Source of the DNA: JBGPYM01 sp041493205
Lineage (GTDB): Bacteria > Bacteroidota > Ignavibacteria > UBA10030 > UBA6906
Assembly: GCA_041493205.1 (NCBI GenBank)
Contig: JBGPYM010000176.1
Location: forward strand, 1-6,701
Reading direction: 5' to 3'
DNA length: 6,701 nt
Shown here: one piece after another, positions 1-6,026 of the stretch
How positions within the stretch are numbered: the first letter of the stretch is position 1
Layout of the letters: each line of letters starts with the position of its first letter
Translations under genes and position numbers: made by a program
The notes under the pieces: generated by a model
What the model was told of the DNA's origin: nothing
Databases searched by the model: none
The model's input: only the letters and a program-made list of their open reading frames with translations

Positions 1-3000
1 GCGCGTGGCGACGAATGCCCCTTTCTGCAGGGTGATACGCGTGACGCTCTCCGGCGCAACGGTACACCGGAACGTGCGGACGAGATTCTCGGAGGGGCGG
101 AAGACAACGACGGCGCTCATCGTATCCCGAAAGCCCCTGGTGGAAATTGTCACTTCCTGTTGCTCTCCTGTCCCCGCGATCGTAAGCTCAAATCCGTCCC
201 CGTCGAGGTTGATCCGCGCTGTCGCATGCCGGAGGCCGGAGGGAAGATGCGGAGCACATGTAAGCGTGCGGGCGCTCCGGTCGTACCGGACGCCCAGATA
301 GTCGTAGTAGAAATTCCTGACGAACTCCGCGAGATTCCATGCCTGGGAAAATGTGCCGGAGAGCCGTGGTTCCGGTTCACCCGGGTGGACGATCGCGTCG
401 AGAAGTTCCGACTGTGTGCCGACCGCACCGCGGTCGAGGATCTGATGAACGCTGTTTCCGGTCACCGTGTACGCGAGGTCCTGCCGGTTATACCTGCACA
501 GTTCGCTGATGAGCGGTCCCTGAAGCCATGTCCATACTGTGCCGTTATGATACGCCGCATCCTTCGGATAATATGACGGTTCCTGGTGGAAGGGATGAAA
601 ATCCGCATCATCCTGAGACAACGAAGCAACCCCGTACGGATAGGTGAGGCGCGTCGTCACCGTCGTCACCACTGCGGCGCGCACCGGGTCGTCCAGCAGG
701 CTCGTGGTGAAAATCTGATTGGGCCGAAGCCGGATGTCTGCGCGGCCGTCAACAGTGAGCCGGTCCGCCACCCCGTCCTTTGAAACAAAAAGGCGGACAA
801 AATTCGACCGCAGAAGTGAACGTCGCGCCGTCCATTCGCGTGCGGAAGAGACATCCCCGAGCGTTGTCGCCATGGCGATTCCCGCTCCGAGCTGATCAGC
901 CCAGAGTGCCTGGACGTCGTTCGCCCTGTTCCCGCGCGGACTCCACGGTCCGTCGGGACCGACCGCGTCCATCCAGGTTTCCGCGTCACCGTGCGTTAGG
1001 AACCCGAGGGAATCAACGTGCTTGCGAACCGTTCCCTCGATGGCGCGGAGAACGGTCGGATACATTTCGAGCAGAAACTGGTTGTCGCCCGATCTCTCGA
1101 CGTACTCCCGCACCATCATGACGAACCTCGGTGTCCCGTCGGCGGTGTTGTACGCCCTGCCGGTCGTCGTGACGATGTTGGGAATCCTGCCGAAATCGGA
1201 CGACGGGCGATCACGCTGCTGGAATTCCGCAAACGAGCGAAGAATCTCTTTTGCGGTCCGGAAGTGACCGGTGACGAGCAGCGCGCCGGGAAGCGAAATA
1301 AACGTATCCCGGCCCCAGTAGCTGTTGAACCATGGGAGGCCTGCGAATATGCCGCGCGTCCCCTGATGCATCACCAGGGCGTCGAGCGAGAGCTTTGCCC
1401 AGGCCAGCGCCTGGTCGAACCGCGGTTGAGCGGTCCGGACTCGCGTTGACGCGAGGAGTTGCGTCATGCGGGTTCTGCGTTGTGCAATGAGTGCGGGAAG
1501 CCGGCGGGCGGTCGCTATTGCGAGGGATTCAGTCTGCGCTTGCACATCCCCGACGGAAAAGCAGAAGGTGCAGGATCGGGTGCGTGTGGAGGCCAGGACG
1601 GCGGGACCGAACGTCGCACCATGCACGGAAGAGGAATCGAGCGGCGTGCACGCTGCGGCGTGAACGCTGAGCCAGACCGGAAAATCCTCTTCCGCAGACC
1701 GCACGAGATGGTTCCGGTGTGCCACAGAGACGACTGCGGGGGCGATGTGCGTTGCGAACTCCCCCGTGCTCCGTCCATCGGAGCGAAGGGGAACGAGTGT
1801 GAATTCGGCGGGGCGGGGTGCCGTCACGGTGACGGCAAAGCAGGGGAGACTGTCGAGCGGATGGATTTCCTCCACGATACCGCCGGGATAGGTTCGCCGG
1901 AGGAAATCGGGGTACACGGTGGTCGCGGCCGAAGATCTGTCAAGGGGACGCCCGTCAGCACTCAGAAGGTAGTCATCGAGAAACCTGTGACCGAAGACGG
2001 AAAACCCCTGCCAGCCGGGCCGGAATGCATCGTTGGTTTCTCCGTAGAGGAAAGCAGTCTCCTTGTTGGTATAGGAAAATTCCCTCGATATGCCGCTGAC
2101 GACAATGCCCAGGCTGTCAAGGACGGAGTGCGGCTGCGCAGCCGATGGCACGACGCATGAGAGTCCCCAGAAGAACCGGAGGATCGTGCCGATCCTCGCG
2201 CGCCAGTTGACCCAGTTATGTCCCTCGGGATGTTCTTCATACTGCAGTGTGTACCCCCGGGCGGTGAAAACGTCGCGCGCGCGGCGCGACTCGTCCTGCG
2301 CGTCTCTGATAGTTCCCGTGTCGATATGAATCCGGAACTGCCTGACGGGTTCCCGTTCGATGCGGGTGAGGATGCGTGCATCCTGCCACCAGAGCGCAGG
2401 GGATTGCGCTGCACAGAGGCCGAAGACGTCGGGCCGCTCGAATGCGGCGTGGACCGCCGCAAGTCCGCCCAGCGATGCACCCATGATCCCGGTTTCTGCT
2501 GCTGTGCGGCTGATGCGGTATTTCTTCATCAGAAAGGGACGGACTTCCGTCACCAGAGCGGTCAGAAACGAATCGCTCATCGTGTAATCGCTCATCCGCA
2601 TGCTGGTCCGCGCGTCGCCGGGATTCGTCCGCGGGTCAAGGAAGACGCAGACCGGGGGCGTAATCGCCCTGTCGGCAATAAGATTGTCGAGGACGACGTT
2701 CATCAGAGCAAGGCTGAGGTACTCGCCGCCATCGAGGACAAAGAGCACCGGTGAGGGTTTGCGGGCAGCGGCAGAGCGGGGGTGCAGATAGACCGTGATC
2801 GGCATGGCACGGCCGAGAATCGTGCTTTTGAACAGGAGGGTGTCGAGTCTTCCGCGGGGCACCCCGGGCCGCACAACAATCTCCTGCGGCGGCCGGTACA
2901 GAGGCATCCGGACCTCTGAGTTGGGGCCGTACCCGCCCATCGCCAGGCGGGGATTGACCGGGTCGAGGATCCACGTGGAATCGACCACGAATTTGTACTC

Positions 3001-3354
3001 AAACCGTGCGGCGGGATCGGCATGCAGGGAGAGGTGATAAAACTCCGTCCCGCGGAGATGGTGCATCGTGTCAGTCCCCGGATTCCACCCGTTGAGGTCG
3101 GAGGCGACCCGCACGCGCGAGGCACGGCCATCAAAGACGAATGACACCGTGGAGTCTTCCGTCAGCGGCGCCCCGCGGCGGCCGATCTCGCGCATGAATG
3201 CGGCAACCGCATTCCGGCGTTCAGTGGAGTCCGTTATCGATTCCGCCCGCGCTATGAAATCCGCAAGAATTCCTGCGGCGTGATGCTGGCGCGCGGCGCT
3301 GAAATGGAGAAATGAGAACAGGCTCATCGCGGCAATGACACTACGAAGGTTCAT
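1..3354 (-). CDS. Exported CBM48 - esterase - glycogen-debranching (GDE_C) fusion protein, 3' end outside window
   Basis: The frame is open for 1118 codons from ATG 3354 to the left edge, so the C-terminus is missing. Residues 1-21 look like a signal peptide (Arg4, then a hydrophobic run ending FSAA), so the protein is probably periplasmic or secreted. Residues ~68-150 match a CBM48/AMPK glycogen-binding fold (SDLNGWNPG, FEYKFVVDSTW, then DPVNP). Residues ~170-397 are an enterochelin-esterase/CE1-like alpha/beta hydrolase with nucleophile Ser294 in GASLGG, His379 in EGHNW and a candidate acid at Asp345. Residues ~408-630 form a beta-rich region. Residues ~640-1035 are an amylo-alpha-1,6-glucosidase barrel: FNSYWGRDTF 676-685, YNTADGTPRF 735-744, TWMDA 793-797, YHNGTVW 935-941, SELLDA 982-987, SQAWNLAE 1003-1010. 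Asp739 is the likely general acid by family analogy. CBM48 joined to CE1-type esterases is a known pairing; addition of a debranching barrel is unusual. The substrate is inferred to be an alpha-glucan, possibly acylated. The start has only a weak ribosome site (GGGA about 12 nt upstream). Met10 is an alternative start but would shorten the signal peptide. Confidence 0.85.
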   Translation of the reverse strand, partial: MNLRSVIAAMSLFSFLHFSAARQHHAAGILADFIARAESITDSTERRNAVAAFMREIGRRGAPLTEDSTVSFVFDGRASRVRVASDLNGWNPGTDTMHHLRGTEFYHLSLHADPAARFEYKFVVDSTWILDPVNPRLAMGGYGPNSEVRMPLYRPPQEIVVRPGVPRGRLDTLLFKSTILGRAMPITVYLHPRSAAARKPSPVLFVLDGGEYLSLALMNVVLDNLIADRAITPPVCVFLDPRTNPGDARTSMRMSDYTMSDSFLTALVTEVRPFLMKKYRISRTAAETGIMGASLGGLAAVHAAFERPDVFGLCAAQSPALWWQDARILTRIEREPVRQFRIHIDTGTIRDAQDESRRARDVFTARGYTLQYEEHPEGHNWVNWRARIGTILRFFWGLSCVVPSAAQPHSVLDSLGIVVSGISREFSYTNKETAFLYGETNDAFRPGWQGFSVFGHRFLDDYLLSADGRPLDRSSAATTVYPDFLRRTYPGGIVEEIHPLDSLPCFAVTVTAPRPAEFTLVPLRSDGRSTGEFATHIAPAVVSVAHRNHLVRSAEEDFPVWLSVHAAACTPLDSSSVHGATFGPAVLASTRTRSCTFCFSVGDVQAQTESLAIATARRLPALIAQRRTRMTQLLASTRVRTAQPRFDQALAWAKLSLDALVMHQGTRGIFAGLPWFNSYWGRDTFISLPGALLVTGHFRTAKEILRSFAEFQQRDRPSSDFGRIPNIVTTTGRAYNTADGTPRFVMMVREYVERSGDNQFLLEMYPTVLRAIEGTVRKHVDSLGFLTHGDAETWMDAVGPDGPWSPRGNRANDVQALWADQLGAGIAMATTLGDVSSAREWTARRSLLRSNFVRLFVSKDGVADRLTVDGRADIRLRPNQIFTTSLLDDPVRAAVVTTVTTRLTYPYGVASLSQDDADFHPFHQEPSYYPKDAAYHNGTVWTWLQGPLISELCRYNRQDLAYTVTGNSVHQILDRGAVGTQSELLDAIVHPGEPEPRLSGTFSQAWNLAEFVRNFYYDYLGVRYDRSARTLTCAPHLPSGLRHATARINLDGDGFELTIAGTGEQQEVTISTRGFRDTMSAVVVFRPSENLVRTFRCTVAPESVTRITLQKGAFVATR
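2110..2220 (-). other. Fusion junction between the esterase and debranching modules
   Basis: Residues 379-415 of the large protein bridge the two enzymes. The esterase module appears to reach its natural end around ILRFFWG (391-397). It is followed by a signal-peptide-like stretch (LSCVVPSAAQ, 398-407) before the debranching module begins. Codon 399 is TCA (2160-2158). An ATG starts at 2158 in another frame and reads MRRAIGCAAALRP before TGA at 2119-2117, which resembles the start of an export signal. One base change in codon 399 (TCA from TGA) would convert a TGATG stop/start overlap into the present read-through. The motif positions are seen directly; the evolutionary reading is inference. 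Confidence 0.5.
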
Positions 3355-3363
3355 GAATGTGTG

Positions 3364-3403
3364 GGTCCCGGCAAGACTGATCAGTCGCCCCCGCGTTGCG
3401 GGG
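3364..3403 (-). other. Hairpin and palindromes between the small membrane gene and the fusion gene
   Basis: The 49-bp gap between the two minus-strand genes holds three symmetric elements. A perfect 6-bp GC stem with a 3-nt loop (3389-3394 with 3398-3403) begins directly after the stop codon of the upstream gene. A perfect 12-bp palindrome, GACTGATCAGTC, lies at 3375-3386. A short GGGTCCC-type symmetry lies at about 3363-3369. No T-run follows the hairpin on the minus strand, so it is not a classic intrinsic terminator. It could protect or separate transcript ends, or the palindrome could be an operator. Confidence 0.4.
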
Positions 3404-3622
3404 TCAGTAGTGGAGTATGATCGGAAGCAGGATGTACGCGGCGCTCATTCCGGCAATGATCAGCCCTATCATGGAGCCGAATGCCCAGAGAAACATCTTG
3501 AGGTCCCCGTCCTTCCGGCCGGAAACCCTGAGCGCCTGGCGGAATCCGAGAACGGCGGCGGTGGACCCCCCTATAAAGATGGCCCCAAAGGCAACGAAGA
3601 GCAGTAGATCGATTTTTGCCAT
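3404..3622 (-). CDS. Small two-helix inner-membrane protein, unknown function
   Basis: This encodes 72 residues. I do not recognise the family. Two hydrophobic segments are visible: residues ~6-28 (LLLFVAFGAIFIGGSTAAV) and ~44-70 (FLWAFGSMIGLIIAG through YILLPIIL). They are separated by a basic loop with RVSGRKDGDLK, so a hairpin topology with the loop probably cytoplasmic is likely. Small residues (GG, GS, AG) in both helices would allow tight helix packing. It precedes the large fusion gene by 49 bp on the same strand and may be co-transcribed with it. There is no clear Shine-Dalgarno sequence; an AT-rich TATATTAT element sits only a few bases ahead of ATG 3622, so the message might be leaderless. 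Hydrophobic pattern, start and position support a real gene over its overlapping frames. Confidence 0.65.
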   Translation of the reverse strand: MAKIDLLLFVAFGAIFIGGSTAAVLGFRQALRVSGRKDGDLKMFLWAFGSMIGLIIAGMSAAYILLPIILHY

Positions 3623-3625
3623 GCC

Positions 3626-3650
3626 ATAATATACACAAAAAAATTTTCTC
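3626..3650 (-). promoter_or_regulatory. AT-rich element upstream of the small membrane gene
   Basis: In an otherwise GC-rich window, 3626-3646 is almost entirely A/T. Read on the minus strand it gives an A/T run followed by TGTGTATATTATGG, with a TATATT or TATTAT hexamer resembling a -10 box next to ATG 3622. I find no convincing -35 hexamer at 17 bp spacing. If it acts as a -10, transcription would begin at or very near the start codon. Confidence 0.3.
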
Positions 3651-3694
3651 TCCGGCGGTTCCCGGAAGGAAACCCCGGGGGTGCGGCCGGTCGG

Positions 3695-3723
3695 TTGCAG
3701 TTCACCCGTGCAATTGATACATT
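3695..3723 (+). promoter_or_regulatory. Candidate sigma70-type promoter for the receiver/yjbQ row
   Basis: TTGCAG at 3695-3700 and TACATT at 3718-3723 are separated by exactly 17 bp and match 3 of 6 and 4 of 6 consensus bases. The expected start of transcription leaves a leader of about 30 nt to ATG 3762. That leader contains GGGAG at 3748-3752, 9 nt from the start codon. It sits in the divergent region between the two gene groups, where a promoter is expected. Spacing and location support it; the hexamers are only moderate. Confidence 0.4.
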
Positions 3724-3761
3724 ATGAACGCAAGATCTCATTGCGCCGGGAGAACGCCAGA

Positions 3762-4142
3762 ATGTCGACGGTTCCGATTCCTCACGGCGTGCTGGTCGTG
3801 GAAGACGATTCCGCACTGCGGACCCTCTTCGGCCTGCTGCTGGAGGCAGAAGGGTTCAGGGTGTTCGAGGCCGTGGACGGACAGGCCGGTCTCGACACGC
3901 TCACCGCGCATGCAGCCGATATCGGCGTGGTCATCACTGACCTCGGCCTCCCGCGCGTCGGGGGAGTGGAGCTGATTGCACGCGTGCGTGCCGGTCACCC
4001 GGAGATCAGGATCATCGGAACGAGCGGATTTGGAGCACAGAACGTCCGGGCAATGGTCATGGCCGCGGGCGCCGACGAGTTTTACCCGAAACCCTTCTCC
4101 ATCCCCGATGTGATTGCGAAAGTGAAGTCGTTCGGAGCATGA
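3762..4142 (+). CDS. Stand-alone response-regulator receiver protein (CheY/Spo0F-like)
   Basis: This 126-residue protein is a single REC domain that accepts phosphate from a histidine kinase, which is not encoded here. The acidic pair is Glu14/Asp15 in VVEDD, the phosphoacceptor is Asp60 in VITDLGLP, the switch Ser is Ser88 in TSGFG, and the conserved lysine is Lys110 in YPKPF. All canonical receiver positions are present. There is no output domain, so it must act by protein contact or as a phosphorelay intermediate. I chose ATG 3762 because GGGAG at 3748-3752 is well spaced and the domain begins directly after it; an upstream in-frame GTG at 3681 would add 27 non-domain residues and overlap the promoter. 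Its stop overlaps the next start (ATGA), implying coupled translation with the YjbQ gene. Its output partner cannot be deduced. Confidence 0.88.
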   Translation: MSTVPIPHGVLVVEDDSALRTLFGLLLEAEGFRVFEAVDGQAGLDTLTAHAADIGVVITDLGLPRVGGVELIARVRAGHPEIRIIGTSGFGAQNVRAMVMAAGADEFYPKPFSIPDVIAKVKSFGA

Positions 4143-4552
4143 AATCGGCAACGGAATACCTCTGGTTTGAAACGAAGCACCACCGCGAGTACATCAACGT
4201 CACCGGGACCGTGCGGGGCATTGTGAAGAAGAGCGGGATCGCCGAAGGAATGGTCCTCGTCTCCGCCATGCACATCACGGCAGGCGTCTATGTCAACGAC
4301 GCGGAGGACGGTCTGATTCACGACATCGATGAGTGGCTGGAACGATTGGCCCCCTTTAACGAGAAGTACAGACACCACCGGACGGGCGAATCGAACGGCG
4401 ACTCCCATCTGAAGAGCCTCCTGGTGCACCACGAAGTGGTCGTGCCGGTGACCGGGGGAGACCTTGACCTCGGGCCGTGGCAGCAGATCTACTATGCGGA
4501 ATTTGACGGACAGCGCCGGAAGCGCGTTATCGTCAAGGTTATGGGGGAATAA
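4139..4552 (+). CDS. yjbQ: YjbQ/UPF0047 family protein (secondary thiamine-phosphate synthase-type enzyme)
   Basis: This 137-residue cytoplasmic protein has the full family length. Recognisable elements are the N-terminal strand ending INVTGTVRGIV (19-29), MHITAGVYVND (44-54), the GDSHLKSLL segment with His90 (87-95), VPVTGG (102-107), GPWQQIYYAEFDG (112-124) and a final basic strand. The family's usual HTSAS/HTTAS motif reads HITAG here, a variant of the active-site strand. Family members have weak thiamine-phosphate synthase activity in some assays, but the physiological role is unsettled. The start overlaps the receiver stop by four bases, with GGAG (4134-4137) too close to be an ideal ribosome site, so re-initiation after the upstream gene is plausible. 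Family assignment is firm; function is not. Confidence 0.88.
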   Translation: MKSATEYLWFETKHHREYINVTGTVRGIVKKSGIAEGMVLVSAMHITAGVYVNDAEDGLIHDIDEWLERLAPFNEKYRHHRTGESNGDSHLKSLLVHHEVVVPVTGGDLDLGPWQQIYYAEFDGQRRKRVIVKVMGE

Positions 4553-4557
4553 CTGCC

Positions 4558-4576
4558 TCCCGCACCCCCCGCGGGA
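4558..4576 (+). other. Short GC hairpin after yjbQ
   Basis: TCCCGC at 4558-4563 pairs perfectly with GCGGGA at 4571-4576 around a 7-nt C-rich loop, beginning 6 nt after the yjbQ stop. There is no following T-run, so it is not a standard terminator. It may reduce or stabilise read-through into the next gene. Confidence 0.3.
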
Positions 4577-4596
4577 CGGACAAAGTTCACGATTGC

Positions 4597-4606
4597 AGGA
4601 AGAGGA
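4597..4606 (+). promoter_or_regulatory. Strong Shine-Dalgarno for the GWxTD gene
   Basis: AGGAAGAGGA ends two bases before ATG 4609 and contains two purine-rich SD-like cores, of which AGGA at 4597-4600 is the better spaced. It supports the chosen start, which also begins a good signal peptide. It is the clearest ribosome site in the window. Confidence 0.6.
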
Positions 4607-4608
4607 AT

Positions 4609-5976
4609 ATGAAGACAAGGATACTGTCGATCGGGGCCGCGCTCCTGATGTGCGTCACGCTCAGCATCGCAGGCCAGGGACGCGCGGTGCGCGATCCGTT
4701 CCGGATCACGGTGGACATCTCCCGTTTCCGCGGGTCCGATGATTCATCGCTCACGGTCGAGCTCCACTATGCGATCATCCAGGGCGGGCTGACGTACCGG
4801 CCGGACAGCGGAAGCTGGAGCGCAGCCGCGGATGTCACCGTGCTCGCGCGCTCGAAGGATTCGCTGGTCTTCGGCGACCGGTGGCTGGTCCCGCACCTGG
4901 TCGGGGATACCACCCAGCTGACTCCCGGCATGACCCTGGTCGGGGTGTACCCGATGCAGCTCCGCCGGGGCGAATACATGGTCACCGTGATCGGGCGTGA
5001 CCGCTTCGGCCCCGGAAGGGTCGATAGTGTTACGCTGCGCGTGCCGATCGTGCCGGTCCCGACCGACAAGGAGGCGATGAGCGACGTCGAATTCGCGACG
5101 TCCATCCGCCCGGGAGCGAACACGGGCCCGTTCCTGAAAAATACTCTTGAAGTGATCCCCTGCGTCGGAGGACTTTTCGGCGAAGAGCAGACGGCCTTCT
5201 ATTATCTGGAAGCATACGGCATTCAGGCGGGCGGCAGGAACGACGACCTCAAAGTGCGTGCGGCGGTCTATGATGCGGTGGGGAAGGAAGTGCTCAGCCG
5301 CGAGCGGCCGAAAAAACGCATGGGAGAATCTGCAGTTCTCGTGGATCAGTTCTCAGTCAAAGCCCTCAGGAGCGGGACGTACACGCTTGTCGTTTCCCTG
5401 ATGGACACAGGCGCGACAGCCCTTGCGCGCTCCGGCAGAAAATTTTTCGTGTACAACTCCACGCTTGGAATCGATTCCACGCTCCTGACCTCCCCTTCGG
5501 ACCTTCCTCTCGCGGTCTATGCGACCATGGAGGAGCCGGAGCTGGATCGCGAGTTCAAGTGGGCGAAGTACGAGGTCATGGATGCGGAAAAGGGACAGTT
5601 TGAGCAGCTGAAGGGCCCCGATGCGAAGCGGAAGTTCCTCAGCGAGATGTGGCGCCGCAGGCCGGCCGGCGCGCGCGATCAGTATATGGTCCGCGTCGCG
5701 CAGGCAAATGAGACGTATTCCTCGCTCGCGCGCAAGGGGTATCTTACGGACCGGGGGCGCGTCTTGATCGTCTACGGCACCCCGGACGATTATGAGCGAC
5801 ATCCCAACGAAGGAGATTCACGCCCGTATGAAATCTGGTCGTACAACAACCTCCAGGGGGGTGTTATCTTCGTGTTCGTCCAGCGAAATCAGGGAGGGGA
5901 CTACGAGCTCGTTCATTCTACTCACAGGAACGAGTTGCACGATGAAAACTGGACCCGATACGCCCAGCAGAACTGA
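4609..5976 (+). CDS. Exported GWxTD-domain protein
   Basis: This encodes 455 residues. Residues 1-22 are a signal peptide (MKTR, then a hydrophobic run ending in SIAGQG), so the protein is exported to the periplasm or outer surface. Residues ~28-285 are beta-rich, with segments such as SGTYTLVVSLMD (255-266) that suggest Ig-like or similar sandwich domains. Residues ~310-455 match the GWxTD domain: a helical stretch (KFLSEMWRRR, 342-351), a Tyr/Arg helix (QYMVRVAQANETY), then KGYLTDRGRVLIVYGTPDD (376-394), ERHP, RPYEIWSYNN (405-414) and GGDYELVHSTH (429-439). The name-giving tryptophan is replaced by Tyr378 (GYLTD). The family is of unknown function. It lies 56 bp after yjbQ and 38 bp before the acyltransferase, so an operon is likely and an envelope role is a reasonable inference. 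Confidence 0.87.
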   Translation: MKTRILSIGAALLMCVTLSIAGQGRAVRDPFRITVDISRFRGSDDSSLTVELHYAIIQGGLTYRPDSGSWSAAADVTVLARSKDSLVFGDRWLVPHLVGDTTQLTPGMTLVGVYPMQLRRGEYMVTVIGRDRFGPGRVDSVTLRVPIVPVPTDKEAMSDVEFATSIRPGANTGPFLKNTLEVIPCVGGLFGEEQTAFYYLEAYGIQAGGRNDDLKVRAAVYDAVGKEVLSRERPKKRMGESAVLVDQFSVKALRSGTYTLVVSLMDTGATALARSGRKFFVYNSTLGIDSTLLTSPSDLPLAVYATMEEPELDREFKWAKYEVMDAEKGQFEQLKGPDAKRKFLSEMWRRRPAGARDQYMVRVAQANETYSSLARKGYLTDRGRVLIVYGTPDDYERHPNEGDSRPYEIWSYNNLQGGVIFVFVQRNQGGDYELVHSTHRNELHDENWTRYAQQN

Positions 5977-6003
5977 GACGTGCCGGCGCACCTTTGTCCG
6001 GTT

Positions 6004-6026
6004 CCGGTGAGTCGATGCGACTCCGG
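6004..6026 (+). promoter_or_regulatory. Hairpin enclosing the acyltransferase start codon
   Basis: GAGTCG (6009-6014) and CGACTC (6018-6023) form a perfect 6-bp stem whose 3-nt loop is the ATG start codon itself. Three more pairs (6004-6006 with 6024-6026) can form beyond a 2-nt bulge. The weak SD-like GGTGAG (6006-6011) lies inside the 5' arm, so folding would hide both ribosome site and start. The pairing is seen in the sequence; a regulatory role is inference. Confidence 0.4.

Noticed and set aside
652..669. Two tandem copies of CGTCGTCAC
   Set aside because: It encodes the VTTVTT stretch of the debranching module and is too short to be more than coding repetition.
1459..2160. 233-codon plus-strand open frame
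   Set aside because: It lies wholly opposite the large minus-strand protein, whose motifs are clear. Its own translation is Gly/Arg-rich without family features, typical of antisense frames in high-GC DNA.
1962..2480. 172-codon minus-strand open frame
   Set aside because: It is on the same strand as the fusion gene but in another frame, Ser/Arg-rich and low complexity; the fusion frame here carries the GASLGG and EGHNW motifs.
2573..2598. Repeated CGCTCAT-type words
   Set aside because: They encode RMSDYTMSDSF within the esterase module; coding explains them.
3389..3403. Intrinsic terminator after the small membrane gene
   Set aside because: The stem is good but no T-run follows on the minus strand, so I list it only as a structure.
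3681..3761. In-frame GTG extension of the receiver gene
   Set aside because: The 27 extra residues lie ahead of the domain, overlap the candidate promoter and lack a ribosome site, while ATG 3762 has GGGAG at good spacing.
4082..4618. 178-codon minus-strand open frame opposite yjbQ
   Set aside because: It is a mirror of the YjbQ coding region, which has full family length and motifs on the plus strand.
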